Assembly: GCA_910587555.1 (NCBI GenBank)
Contig: CAJULV010000034.1
Coordinates: 6,854 to 42,651 of the forward strand
Length of the DNA: 35,798 nt
Source of the DNA: an uncultured Acetatifactor sp.
GTDB taxonomy: Bacteria > Bacillota > Clostridia > Lachnospirales > Lachnospiraceae
Direction of reading: 5' to 3'
The notes below the pieces were generated by a model. That model made no database searches and was not told where the DNA came from. It saw only the letters and a list, made by a program, of their open reading frames with translations. The translations under genes were made by a program, and so were the position numbers. Shown here in pieces: positions 23,796 through 32,209 of the stretch (within the stretch, counting starts at the first letter, position 1; each line of letters begins with the position of its first letter).

Positions 23796-23824
23796 TTGAC
23801 TTTCCGGAATTTCACTGCTATAAT
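23796..23824 (+). promoter_or_regulatory. Promoter of the diaminopimelate dehydrogenase gene
   Basis: TTGACT (23796-23801), 17 nt and a perfect TATAAT (23819-23824). The leader of about 130 nt contains a GTCC-GCAGAC/GTTTGC-GGAC hairpin near 23911-23937 with no T-run. It does not look like a lysine riboswitch. Confidence 0.85.
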
Positions 23825-23963
23825 TGGCTACATTCCATAAGTAAAGGAAGCGCACCTCCTGCAGACGGCATTTTTCTAAATATGCGCCGGCGGGAGAGAT
23901 TCCAAAGAGCGGGTCCGGCAGACTTACAGGTTTGCGGACAGCTCTCAAATAAGGAGGAGATTT

Positions 23964-24950
23964 ATGCGTATCAAAATCGGTATTTTAGGCTACGGCAATC
24001 TGGGACGGGGCGTGGAATGCGCCATCCGCCAGAATCCGGATATGGAACTGAAGGCCGTCTTTACCAGGAGAAATCCTGCAGACGTTGCCATCCTTACGGA
24101 GACGGCAACGGTCTGCCCTGTCAGCGAGGCGGAAAAGTGGAAGGACGAATTGGATGTACTGATTCTCTGCGGAGGCAGCGCCACGGACCTTCCGGTGCAG
24201 ACCCCCCGGTATGCAGAGCTTTTCAATGTGGTGGACAGCTTTGACACCCATGCAAAGATTCCGGAGCATTTCGCAAATGTGGACGCCGCCGCGCAAAAGG
24301 GCGGCAGGACAGCCGTTATCTCCGTGGGCTGGGACCCCGGTATGTTTTCCCTGAACAGGATGTATGCCAATGCAATCCTTCCCGAAGGAAGTGACTATAC
24401 GTTCTGGGGAAGGGGCGTAAGCCAGGGGCATTCCGATGCGGTGCGCAGAATTGCGGGCGTAAAGGATGCCAGACAGTACACCATCCCGGTGGAAAGCGCG
24501 CTTGCGGCAGTGCGGGCCGGCGAAAACCCGGAATTGTCCACCCGGCAGAAGCATACCAGGGAATGCTTTGTAGTAGCGGAAGAAGGCGCTGACCTGGCAG
24601 GGATTGAAAAAGAAATCAAGACCATGCCCAATTATTTTGCCGACTACGACACTGTAGTGCATTTTATCAGCGAAGAAGAATTAAAACGGGATCACAGCGG
24701 AATCCCCCACGGCGGCCTTGTACTGCGCAGCGGTACTACCGGCTGGGAAAACGAAAAACGCCATCTCATAGAATACAGCCTGAAGCTGGATTCCAATCCG
24801 GAATTCACCGCCAGCGTCATCATAGCCTATGCCAGGGCAGCATACCGTCTCTCACAGGAAGGTGCCTCTGGCTGCAAAACCGTCTTTGATATCGCCCCGG
24901 CTTATTTAAGCGCAAAAAGCGGCGAAGAATTAAGGGCTTCCCTGCTCTGA
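23964..24950 (+). CDS. ddh: Meso-diaminopimelate dehydrogenase
   Basis: A 328-residue NADPH enzyme that makes meso-DAP from tetrahydrodipicolinate in one step, for lysine and for the peptidoglycan cross-linking residue. The N-terminal nucleotide-binding motif is GILGYGNLGRG. Other family features are VDSFDTHAKIPEH, SVGWDPGMFSLNR, the substrate-loop segment WGRGVSQGHSDAVRRI, and HGGLVLRSGTTGWEN. Length is typical. AAGGAGGAG lies 5 nt before the ATG. It is divergent from ddl-murF, placing two peptidoglycan precursor branches around one control region. Confidence 0.96.
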   Translation: MRIKIGILGYGNLGRGVECAIRQNPDMELKAVFTRRNPADVAILTETATVCPVSEAEKWKDELDVLILCGGSATDLPVQTPRYAELFNVVDSFDTHAKIPEHFANVDAAAQKGGRTAVISVGWDPGMFSLNRMYANAILPEGSDYTFWGRGVSQGHSDAVRRIAGVKDARQYTIPVESALAAVRAGENPELSTRQKHTRECFVVAEEGADLAGIEKEIKTMPNYFADYDTVVHFISEEELKRDHSGIPHGGLVLRSGTTGWENEKRHLIEYSLKLDSNPEFTASVIIAYARAAYRLSQEGASGCKTVFDIAPAYLSAKSGEELRASLL

Positions 24951-24985
24951 CAAAATTTCCTGCAGTAAGACGGGAAGTAAAAACC

Positions 24986-25014
24986 TTGCATTTCCAAACG
25001 GAATGTTGTATAGT
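24986..25014 (+). promoter_or_regulatory. Promoter of argG
   Basis: TTGCAT (24986-24991), 17 nt and TATAGT (25009-25014), about 55 nt before the argG start. Confidence 0.75.
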
Positions 25015-25069
25015 GTGTTAAGGCAAAAAGCAGTGAAAATTCATTACTATGCGGAGGTTTATTAACAAT

Positions 25070-26293
25070 ATGAAGGAAAAAGTAGTTCTGGCTTATTCCG
25101 GCGGCCTGGATACCACCGCCATCATTCCCTGGTTAAAGGAAAATTTTGATTATGAAGTCATCTGCGTCTGTGTGGACTGCGGACAGGCGGAAGAACTGGA
25201 CGGCCTTGAAGAGCGCGCAAAATCCTGCGGTGCATCCAAACTCTACATTGAAAATGTCATTGATGAATTCTGTGACGAGTACATAGTGCCCTGTGTTCAG
25301 GCATACGCCGTTTATGAGAATAAATATCTCCTGGGCACTTCCATGGCAAGGCCGCTGATTGCAAAAAAACTGGTAGAAATTGCAAGGAAGGAAGGCGCTA
25401 CCGCCATCTGCCACGGCGCTACAGGAAAGGGAAACGACCAGATTCGCTTCGAACTGGGCATCAAGGCCCTGGCCCCTGACCTTAAGATCATTGCCGCATG
25501 GAGAAATGATAAGTGGAACATGGATTCCCGCGAATCCGAAATCGAATACTGCAAGGCACACGGAATTCATCTTCCTTTTTCCGCAGACTCCTCTTACAGC
25601 CGTGACCGCAATATCTGGCACATCAGCCATGAGGGTTTGGAACTGGAGGACCCTGCAAACGAACCTAATTTTGATCATCTTCTGGTACTGGGCACCACGC
25701 CTGAGAAGGCGCCTGAAGAAGGCGAGTATGTCACCATGACATTTGAAAAAGGCATTCCTGTCTCTGTCAACGGAAAGACAATGAAGGTTTCCGACATCAT
25801 CCATACCCTGAATGAACTGGGCGGCAGGCACGGCATCGGAATTGTGGATATTGTCGAAAACCGTGTGGTTGGTATGAAATCCCGCGGCGTGTATGAGACC
25901 CCCGGCGGCACCATCCTGATGGAAGCGCATCAGCAGCTGGAGGAGCTGATTCTTGACAGGGATACCTACGCAATGAAGAAAGAAATCGGCAGCCGTTTCG
26001 CAAGCCTTGTCTATGAGGGAAAATGGTTCACCCCTCTGCGCCTGGCCGAGCAGGCATTTATCGAAGAGACACAGAAATATGTGACCGGAGAAGTAAAATT
26101 CAAACTGTACAAAGGCAATATTATCAAGGCAGGCACCACTTCCCCGTATACACTGTACAATGAAAGCATTGCTTCCTTTACCACCGGAGACCTGTATGAT
26201 CATCATGATGCGGAGGGATTTATCAACCTGTTCGGGCTTTCCTGCAAGGTCAGGGCGATGAAGATGGCCAATCAAGGCGAGAACATGTTCTAA
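25070..26293 (+). CDS. argG: Argininosuccinate synthase
   Basis: A 407-residue cytoplasmic enzyme that joins citrulline and aspartate in arginine synthesis. The ATP-binding motif AYSGGLDTTAIIPWL lies near the start, HGATGKGNDQIRFE in the middle, and the substrate-binding segment SRESEIEYCKAHGI follows. ATG at 25070 gives the conserved MKEKVVLAYSGG start, with GGAGG 12 nt upstream, rather long. An ATG seven codons earlier overlaps that site and is rejected. No argH is adjacent, so the pathway genes are split. Confidence 0.96.
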   Translation: MKEKVVLAYSGGLDTTAIIPWLKENFDYEVICVCVDCGQAEELDGLEERAKSCGASKLYIENVIDEFCDEYIVPCVQAYAVYENKYLLGTSMARPLIAKKLVEIARKEGATAICHGATGKGNDQIRFELGIKALAPDLKIIAAWRNDKWNMDSRESEIEYCKAHGIHLPFSADSSYSRDRNIWHISHEGLELEDPANEPNFDHLLVLGTTPEKAPEEGEYVTMTFEKGIPVSVNGKTMKVSDIIHTLNELGGRHGIGIVDIVENRVVGMKSRGVYETPGGTILMEAHQQLEELILDRDTYAMKKEIGSRFASLVYEGKWFTPLRLAEQAFIEETQKYVTGEVKFKLYKGNIIKAGTTSPYTLYNESIASFTTGDLYDHHDAEGFINLFGLSCKVRAMKMANQGENMF

Positions 26294-26394
26294 CGCATGT
26301 AAGTACCATGCATAAGTATACCTGATTTAGTGTTTGAAAATGCCATACACACGCACATCTATATCTCACCCTGGCGAAAGGATGTTCTGAACAT

Positions 26395-26664
26395 ATGGAA
26401 ATCTGGGGAACTTATTTCGTAATTATAAATATCGTGGGTTTTGTGATGATGGGTACGGATAAGAAAAAAGCCATTCGGGGTGCCTGGCGCACCCCCGAGG
26501 CTGCTTTATTTGGTGTTGCCCTGTTGGGCGGCGCTTTGGGCTGCACCCTGGGCATGTACCATTTTCGGCACAAAACGAAACATTGGTATTTTAAATATGG
26601 TATGCCGTTTATTTTTGCAGTTGAAAGTGTCCTGTTCTTCTGGATATACCGCCTGTTTCAGTAG
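26395..26664 (+). CDS. DUF1294 small membrane protein
   Basis: An 89-residue protein with three hydrophobic segments. The DUF1294 pattern is visible: GTDKKKAIRGAWRTPEAALF, then GGALGCTLGMYHFRHKTKHWYF, then a final membrane segment. The function of the family is unknown. AAAGGA lies upstream of the ATG. It lies about 100 nt after argG with no clear terminator. Confidence 0.88.
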   Translation: MEIWGTYFVIINIVGFVMMGTDKKKAIRGAWRTPEAALFGVALLGGALGCTLGMYHFRHKTKHWYFKYGMPFIFAVESVLFFWIYRLFQ

Positions 26665-26730
26665 ATTCTGCAATCATTGTGCGTCATAAATGTGCCGAAT
26701 GGTTCCGTGATATGCTATACAGTCAAAGCA

Positions 26731-27567
26731 TCAGGTGGTCACAATCACACCTCCGTCATTGGCATACATGCTGCTGATTCCCCTGGTATCCATAATAATG
26801 CACTCCTTGAATGCAGCGCTGGCCATAATCTGCTTTTTCACCTGCACCGCTCGCTCCGGTGCATTGCAATGCGTGATAATCAATCTTCTCTCCTCCGGCC
26901 TTCTCACTTCTGCTGCAGCAAGTTCCGCCAGCTTCCCCAAAGCTTTTTTGATACCTATAGTCTGACTCCGCTGAATAATTTCTCCCCTGTCCGCTCCCAT
27001 GACCGGCTTGATATTCAAGGTTGAAGCCACCAATGCCTTCACACCTGTCAAACGGCCGTTTTTGCGCAGGGTTTCCAGATTGTCAAGCACAAAATAAGTC
27101 TGGACACTGTCCCGATAGTCTTCTATCTTTTTCACAATCTGTTCGAAAGGGTAGCCGGCTTCCTCCAGTTCCGCCAGCTTCAGCGCAATCTGAGCCTCCC
27201 CTCCGCTTGCTGACTGGGAATCCACCACATGAATCTGCTTTTTTCCGTATTTTTCCTCATAAAGCTTTTTTCCCACCACGGCACTGTTATAGCTGCCACT
27301 CAAGTGAGAAGAAAGCGTCACTGCGTATACATGATCGACTTCCTCAGCATAACTCTCCATAAAACGTTCCGGAGACGGACAGGAAGATTTGGGACACTTG
27401 GGACATTCCGCCACCTTTTTCAGAAATTCCGCCTGATTGAAATTTTCGTCATCCAATATACTGTATTCTCCCACCTCCAGTCCCAGTGGTACCCGCTCAA
27501 ATCTTTTATCCAAAAGCATCTCCTCAGGCAGTTCACAACAGCTGTCTACAACGATTTTAAAACTCAT
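26731..27567 (-). CDS. DegV family protein (FakB-like fatty-acid binding)
   Basis: A 278-residue protein of the DegV fold, which binds a fatty acid and presents it to the kinase FakA in phospholipid synthesis. Landmarks are VDSCCELPEE at the start, SCPSPERFMESY (the acyl-contacting serine region), LSSHLSGSYNSAVVG, VVDSQSASGGEAQIAL and KNGRLTGVKALVASTLNIKPV. A Cys-rich CPKCPKSSC segment near 55-65 is unusual. FakA is not in this window. The start has AGGAGAGC before it. It faces away from a second DegV gene. Confidence 0.92.
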   Translation of the reverse strand: MSFKIVVDSCCELPEEMLLDKRFERVPLGLEVGEYSILDDENFNQAEFLKKVAECPKCPKSSCPSPERFMESYAEEVDHVYAVTLSSHLSGSYNSAVVGKKLYEEKYGKKQIHVVDSQSASGGEAQIALKLAELEEAGYPFEQIVKKIEDYRDSVQTYFVLDNLETLRKNGRLTGVKALVASTLNIKPVMGADRGEIIQRSQTIGIKKALGKLAELAAAEVRRPEERRLIITHCNAPERAVQVKKQIMASAAFKECIIMDTRGISSMYANDGGVIVTT

Positions 27568-27611
27568 AATATGCTCTCCTATCCTCTGTTTCTGTACTCT
27601 GATATAAAATA

Positions 27612-27640
27612 GTCCGCGAACGAAACGCGCCGATGCGGAC
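27612..27640 (-). other. Hairpin in the DegV leader
   Basis: GTCCGC (27612-27617) and GCGGAC (27635-27640) can pair; CGCG-AACGAAA-CGCG inside is an alternative. A nearby GGGA/TCCC pair (27645-27658) adds a second small stem. The segment lies in the expected leader of the minus-strand DegV gene. Confidence 0.4.
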
Positions 27641-27732
27641 GATTGGGAATGAAATCCCTTATGGTCCTTACGTCATGGTATGTCAGATAACAAAGTTCCC
27701 AAAATTTCTTTATATAGTTTTATATACTACAT

Positions 27733-27762
27733 ATAATAGCACATACTACAGATACATGTAAA
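27733..27762 (-). promoter_or_regulatory. Candidate promoter of the minus-strand DegV gene
   Basis: On the minus strand TTTACA (27762-27757), 18 nt and TATTAT (27738-27733). The divergent spacer 27568-28037 is AT-rich. No gene and no clear plus-strand promoter was found in the rest of it. Confidence 0.5.
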
Positions 27763-28037
27763 GCATATTATTTCCTGTTTATGAAAATCATATCATAGCC
27801 CAGCCGGGGAGGCGATTTGTGCCAAATAAAGAAAGTGTCCCAAGTCGTGTCACCTGAATTCGGTACATAAATATTAATTTTTTAAACCCATCTACATATT
27901 ATGAAATATATGCCGATATATTAATATGGTTAAAATTTTCCTTTCACTGAAGTCTTATATCTGGTTTGCGGATTCAGTGAAATCAGAGGTTCCCGGACGC
28001 TGTTATTGGAATAACCGGAAAGAAAAGGATGGGTCAG

Positions 28038-28862
28038 ATGAAGGATTTTATTATTTTTACCGATGGAGATGTGGACTTACCCTCTCCTTACGGAGCAGAA
28101 GTATCAATGCTGCCCCAGTATTATTACTTTGAAGAAGACCGAATCTACGGGGACGAACAGATCCTGTCCCGTGACGCCTTCTTCGAACAGCTGCGAAGCC
28201 GCAGAGCTTACACCTCCGGCGTCAATCCCGATTTCGTGCGCCGAAGCTTTGAGTCCGTTCTGCAGGAGGGAAAAGACATCTTATGCATCACGGTTTCCTC
28301 CGGCTTAAGCGGATCTCACAATACAATCTGCATGATAGCCGACGATTTAAAAGAATTCTATCCCACATGTGAAATTGAAGTGATTGATTCCCTGAGCGCA
28401 ACCCTGGGAAGCGGTTTTCTATGCGTCGATGCTCTGGAGATGAAGAATGCCGGAAAAAGTCTGCATGAAACTGCTGCAGAAATCAGAAGACGTGTAAACC
28501 TGATTGATCTGTATTTTGTTGTGGACGATTTTAAATATCTGGTGCAGGGCGGACGGGTCTCTCCCAGTGTCGGCAAGATTGGAGATATCCTGGATATCAA
28601 GGTAATCCTCACCATGAAAAACGGCCGAATTGAGCCTTACCGGAAAAACAGGGGCATCAATAATGCACTGCGGAACCTCCAACGTATTACGGAATCCCGA
28701 AAAATCCACAGGCTGGGTTCCATCTATGTAGGCAACGGCAGCCTGTTTGAAAAATGTAAATCCCTGGTAAACAGTGATTATGAGGCAACACTGAACTTGA
28801 TTGTCTCCTCCCATGTAGGCCCCAATACCACGGGCATCGCCATAGAGTGGGCTGATGCATAG
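28038..28862 (+). CDS. DegV family protein (second copy)
   Basis: A 274-residue DegV-fold protein. Landmarks are FTDGDVDLP at the start, AYTSGVNPDFVRRSF, ITVSSGLSGSHNTICM, VIDSLSATLGSGFL and VQGGRVSPSVGKIGDILDIKVIL. It differs clearly from the divergent neighbour, so it may bind a different acyl chain, as multiple FakB proteins do in other Firmicutes. ATG at 28038 has AAAAGG 9 nt upstream; the ATG at 28029 touches that site and is less likely. Confidence 0.92.
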   Translation: MKDFIIFTDGDVDLPSPYGAEVSMLPQYYYFEEDRIYGDEQILSRDAFFEQLRSRRAYTSGVNPDFVRRSFESVLQEGKDILCITVSSGLSGSHNTICMIADDLKEFYPTCEIEVIDSLSATLGSGFLCVDALEMKNAGKSLHETAAEIRRRVNLIDLYFVVDDFKYLVQGGRVSPSVGKIGDILDIKVILTMKNGRIEPYRKNRGINNALRNLQRITESRKIHRLGSIYVGNGSLFEKCKSLVNSDYEATLNLIVSSHVGPNTTGIAIEWADA

Positions 28863-28885
28863 TCCCTCCGCACCGCATCTACCTG

Positions 28886-28936
28886 CTGCAGGAACACCGT
28901 CACTGCACAGTTGCCGCAATCCTCGGGTTCCTGCAG
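28886..28936. repeat. Inverted repeat between convergent DegV and cwlD genes
   Basis: CTGCAGGAAC (28886-28895) and GTTCCTGCAG (28927-28936) are perfect complements around a 31-nt loop. No T-run flanks it, so a terminator role is only possible. Confidence 0.4.
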
Positions 28937-29001
28937 GCGATCCGTCTCCGTCCAGCAGCAGCTGGGTCCTGTATTTTGTCAGAACAGTGCCCTTAAAATC
29001 C

Positions 29002-29727
29002 CTAATTCCCGTTTGTATTCAGATATTCCAAAATCCCCATATGTATGGCCCATGCCACCCGCTGCTGATATTCGGGAGTGCAGAGCTTCTCAGCCTCCGC
29101 ACTGTTGGAGAGGAAACCACATTCCACGATGACGATAGGCACCCCCGTCTTCTTCAGCAGATAATAGCTGTCGTTAGCCTTGACCTGACGCTTGTTCTCC
29201 GGATCCGCTTTCTGTACCAGCTGCCTCTGAACGGCTGACGCCAGCAGCTGTCCCTGAGTACTTCCCGTATAATAAAATACCTGTGCTCCGTGAACATACT
29301 CCTCCGGGTAGCTGTTCTGATGAATGCTGACTGTCAGCGCCGGTTCGCTTTCCTCTATCAGCGCAATCCGCCTTTTCATATCCTGCACTTTTTTATTGGA
29401 AGCGTCCGCATCATACAGCCCCTCGTCCGATTCCCGGGTCATAATCACTTCAATATCATTTGCCTCCAAAAACACCTTCACCAGCTCTGCAATCTGCAGA
29501 TTGACATCCTTTTCGTTTACGCCATTGATGCCCACCTTTCCGGGATCATCCCCTCCATGTCCCGCATCAACGACCACGCAAATCCTTTCCTTATCCTTCT
29601 CCGCCCCCACACTCCTGCCGGTGACATAAACAGCCGCCTCCCTCCCCACATACAGTATGGATGCAACCAGCATTGCCGCAATTGCCCCTGACAACAGTTT
29701 GTACTGAAATCCGTTCATTCTTTTCAT
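29002..29727 (-). CDS. cwlD: N-acetylmuramoyl-L-alanine amidase, CwlD-like (Amidase_3)
   Basis: A 241-residue zinc amidase. One N-terminal membrane segment (about 10-27) exports it. Zinc ligands are H57 in VVDAGHGGDDPG, E72 in NEKDVNLQIA and H135 in VSIHQNS. The catalytic glutamate is E201 in VIVECGFLSN. Size, single catalytic domain and sequence style match CwlD, which strips peptides to let muramic-delta-lactam form in spore cortex. It follows a GH18 gene on the same strand by 61 nt. ATG at 29727 or 29718 could be the start. A cell-division amidase of the same family cannot be excluded. Confidence 0.85.
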   Translation of the reverse strand: MKRMNGFQYKLLSGAIAAMLVASILYVGREAAVYVTGRSVGAEKDKERICVVVDAGHGGDDPGKVGINGVNEKDVNLQIAELVKVFLEANDIEVIMTRESDEGLYDADASNKKVQDMKRRIALIEESEPALTVSIHQNSYPEEYVHGAQVFYYTGSTQGQLLASAVQRQLVQKADPENKRQVKANDSYYLLKKTGVPIVIVECGFLSNSAEAEKLCTPEYQQRVAWAIHMGILEYLNTNGN

Positions 29728-29747
29728 GTCCTGTGCAAGCTTTTTAC

Positions 29748-29776
29748 CATTTATATTCTATAAAAGAACATAAATG
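29748..29776 (-). other. AT-rich hairpin between GH18 and cwlD genes
   Basis: On the minus strand CATTTATGTTC pairs with GAATATAAATG (11 bp, one G-U) over a 7-nt loop. A TTGTTG-17-TAGAAT promoter-like pair overlaps it, so it may instead mark the cwlD promoter. Confidence 0.4.
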
Positions 29777-29788
29777 ACAACAAATCCG

Positions 29789-31489
29789 TCACGAATTTGC
29801 ATAGGACGCTATCAATTCCCACACTTCCGGCGTTCCATAGCCCAGACGCCATACTGCAACGCCTCCCAGGTTCTTCTGAGCCATCACGCTCAGCTTCACA
29901 CCGATGGATTCCGCATCTTCCACCCATATCTGGTAGGTAACCGCGCCGCTTTGCCATTCCGCATAATTCTGGCAGGTCGTCTCATCCCATTCAGGCTCCA
30001 CATTCACCCGCGCCAGGTAATCATCCACATTATTCACTGTAATATACTGATCCGTCACTTCCGTTCCCTCTGTCTTCCAGAGAATCATATAAAAAGGCAA
30101 TGCGTTCACTATCTTTTCCTCCGGAACCTGCGCCAGCGTTCTTTCCAGTCCGTTCGAAACATAGCTGATACTTGCCACGCTTCCCGGATCGCCGCTTCCG
30201 TGCCAGTGTTCATCATACCCCATAATAATCACATAATCCGTCACCATTCCCTGAATATCAAGTCTGTAATAGTTATTAAAGTTAAAGGGTACATAATTAT
30301 CAACCGACAGAATAAGCCCGTTCTTCCTGCATAACACGGAAAGCTCCTTCAGAAACTGGATATAATGAACACCGCAGTCCTCTGTCAGGCCCTCAAAGTC
30401 AATGTTAACGCCGTCCAGACCCAAGCCCATGGAAGTATCAACGATACTCTGGGCCAGCTTTCTTCTCTTTGCAGTGGAAGACAGCACCTCATAACTGCTC
30501 ACTTCCGTTCCCGTCTCGTTTTTATAGTTGAAATTGTCCCAGACTCCCCATACCTGCAGCCCGCTGCCATGCGCCTGTTCCACATATTGTGTGCTTGCAA
30601 AAGAACGGAAATTGCCGTCATTATCCGTCAGGCTGAACCAGGTAGGCGCAATCACGTTGATCCCTTTACCTTCCGCCAGCATATCGGATAATTTTGCATT
30701 ACCGCCCTCCCCGCCTATGGCATGAAATCCCAGGCTTACTTTTCCCTGCATGGAAACGGAAGTATACTCGACCGCTGTATAATCGGTAACAGGAACCTCC
30801 GTCTCAGTCTGCCGGTTTGCCAGCCTCTTGTTCTCCACATATCCGATAATGGCGTCAGATGTCTTTACCTTACTCCAGTCTTCCATTTCCTCCAGCAGTT
30901 CTACCGTCTCCCCCTCCTCCATTTCCCTCAGGATAGGACTCTTAATTCCGCCCCGCTGGCGAATTTGGGTATCCTTCACAATCTCCATGGTCTGCTTCTC
31001 ACCCCACTGGGTATACATCTGCAGATGCCGGTCATAAAGGGAATAGGCGTAATTAGTATACTGCTTCACATAGTCAGCTGCCAGGTACAGAATATCCCCC
31101 CGCATCTGACATATGACATATTCAACAGAGTGAGTACCGTCCTTATCGGAATATGCCTTCTCGCCGAACTGTGCTTCTGCCGTATCATTTGCTGTCGTAT
31201 AAAGCAGTTTCTGTTCATTTATATCCGCATAAAAACCTTCATTCAGATATTGATGCACTGTGTCCAGGTCAAAATATACTGCCCCATCCTGCAGCACCGC
31301 TTTTTCGGATAGCCACTCATCCTGCAGCAGAATTGCCAGCTGCCCCTCAGAAACGCCGTAATATGCATCCATATCGGCAAGTTCTTTACTATAGGTGTAC
31401 TTTTCCAGCAGCTGTCCCCCGAAGCCCACAACGCCAATTATCAGGATCAGCACCAACGCCACAATTACGGGTATGATTTTTTTGTTCAT
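29789..31489 (-). CDS. Membrane-anchored GH18 glycosidase with SH3-like domain
   Basis: A 566-residue protein. An N-terminal membrane anchor (5-24) is followed by a region of about 40-160 resembling copper-amine-oxidase-like/stress repeats. A bacterial SH3-type domain follows at about 168-225 (QIRQRGGIKSPILREMEEGE), then a GH18 catalytic barrel at 250-566. The active-site strand reads LDGVNIDFEG with D359, D364 and the acid E366; the usual DxDxE is thus partly altered (Asn at 362). Related Firmicutes proteins act on N-acetylglucosamine bonds in peptidoglycan, often in spores. Its cwlD neighbour supports that. AGAGAGG lies 12 nt before the ATG. Confidence 0.88.
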   Translation of the reverse strand: MNKKIIPVIVALVLILIIGVVGFGGQLLEKYTYSKELADMDAYYGVSEGQLAILLQDEWLSEKAVLQDGAVYFDLDTVHQYLNEGFYADINEQKLLYTTANDTAEAQFGEKAYSDKDGTHSVEYVICQMRGDILYLAADYVKQYTNYAYSLYDRHLQMYTQWGEKQTMEIVKDTQIRQRGGIKSPILREMEEGETVELLEEMEDWSKVKTSDAIIGYVENKRLANRQTETEVPVTDYTAVEYTSVSMQGKVSLGFHAIGGEGGNAKLSDMLAEGKGINVIAPTWFSLTDNDGNFRSFASTQYVEQAHGSGLQVWGVWDNFNYKNETGTEVSSYEVLSSTAKRRKLAQSIVDTSMGLGLDGVNIDFEGLTEDCGVHYIQFLKELSVLCRKNGLILSVDNYVPFNFNNYYRLDIQGMVTDYVIIMGYDEHWHGSGDPGSVASISYVSNGLERTLAQVPEEKIVNALPFYMILWKTEGTEVTDQYITVNNVDDYLARVNVEPEWDETTCQNYAEWQSGAVTYQIWVEDAESIGVKLSVMAQKNLGGVAVWRLGYGTPEVWELIASYANS

Positions 31490-31514
31490 CTTATATTTTG
31501 ACCTCTCTTTATAA

Positions 31515-31549
31515 TGTAGCTGCCTGTCACCATCACAGGCAGTTACATC
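31515..31549 (-). other. Leader hairpin upstream of the GH18 gene
   Basis: ATGTAGCTGCCTGT (31515-31528) and ACAGGCAGTTACAT (31536-31549) form a 14-bp stem with one G-U pair and a 7-nt loop. It ends about 25 nt before the GH18 start and just before its ribosome binding site. No T-run follows on the minus strand. Confidence 0.6.
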
Positions 31550-31832
31550 ATATCACATTTCACTTCCCACGTCATTACTAAATTTGTCATACTTTTGTAA
31601 CTTTTAGCATTTTATCAAACATTATGGACCTGACGGCTCACCCAGCCGCCGCTGGCAGCACGAGAGGCAATCCCATTTTCCGTCATGCGGCAGCACAGGT
31701 GTTCCAACGGCATATTGCATTCTCGTCAAAGCTCTTCATCGTAACGTGAATCATCCGGCCTTCTCAGCGAGAAAACCCCCTATGCCTGCACCACGCAAAT
31801 CCCACTGCCGGGTCAGAGCCTCCACCCGGATT

Positions 31833-32069
31833 TCACCAGCGCGTAACTCTGTCAAAACGCACCTGTTCAATCATTCCGGATGCCCCCAGCACATAATCGG
31901 CCATATATGGGCTGTTCTCCCGTACTGCTTTTGAGACAGCTTCACCCGGAAGGGCTGAACGGCCATCTACAAAAAGCGCCACCCCGCTCTGCCTCATCTG
32001 CTCCAACTGCAAAAGCATATTTTCCTTTACAGCATTCAATTCTTCAGCCGTATTCCCCTTTTCATTCAA
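31833..32069 (-). CDS. Small hypothetical protein (TTG start)
   Basis: A 78-residue acidic/polar protein with the core LFVDGRSALPGEAVSKAVRE followed by YMADYVLGASGMIEQVRFDR. The start is TTG at 32069: a perfect AAAGGAGG lies 7 nt before it and no in-frame ATG fits. Its start overlaps the stop of the 47-residue gene upstream (TTGA), so the two are probably translationally coupled. No membrane segment or signal peptide is seen. I do not recognise the family; the style recalls small cargo genes of Lachnospiraceae integrative elements, but no element genes are nearby. The downstream spacer to 31550 has only tiny doubtful frames. Confidence 0.75.
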   Translation of the reverse strand: MNEKGNTAEELNAVKENMLLQLEQMRQSGVALFVDGRSALPGEAVSKAVRENSPYMADYVLGASGMIEQVRFDRVTRW

Positions 32070-32209
32070 AAGACTTCCTCCTTTCCCATGGCTTCCGAAA
32101 ATACTACCAAAAGGATTGTTCTCTGTGATGAATCATCGTATTCCGGAAACTCCTGCGATAAAGTAAAGTAAATGTCTCCAGCAGTACGTGCAACGGCAAA
32201 AATTTCCAT
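32066..32209 (-). CDS. 47-residue hypothetical protein
   Basis: Runs from ATG at 32209 to TGA at 32068-32066 and reads MEIFAVARTAGDIYFTLSQE ... ILLVVFSEAMGKEEVF. It has a balanced composition and alternating hydrophobic pattern, and overlaps the start of the 78-residue gene by TTGA. A TATAAT at 32236-32231 lies about 22 nt upstream with a weak -35, and no good ribosome binding site is visible. It could be leaderless, or translated from a longer transcript beginning near 32470. Function unknown. Confidence 0.55.
   Translation of the reverse strand: MEIFAVARTAGDIYFTLSQEFPEYDDSSQRTILLVVFSEAMGKEEVF

Noticed and set aside
23830..23963. Lysine riboswitch in the ddh leader
   Set aside because: The leader is too short, has one modest hairpin, and lacks both a terminator and the conserved L-box segments.
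31622..31754. Two tiny minus-strand frames (about 23 and 32 codons) downstream of the 78-residue gene
   Set aside because: They overlap each other and have weak or no ribosome binding sites; one has a CxxCC motif but nothing else supports them.
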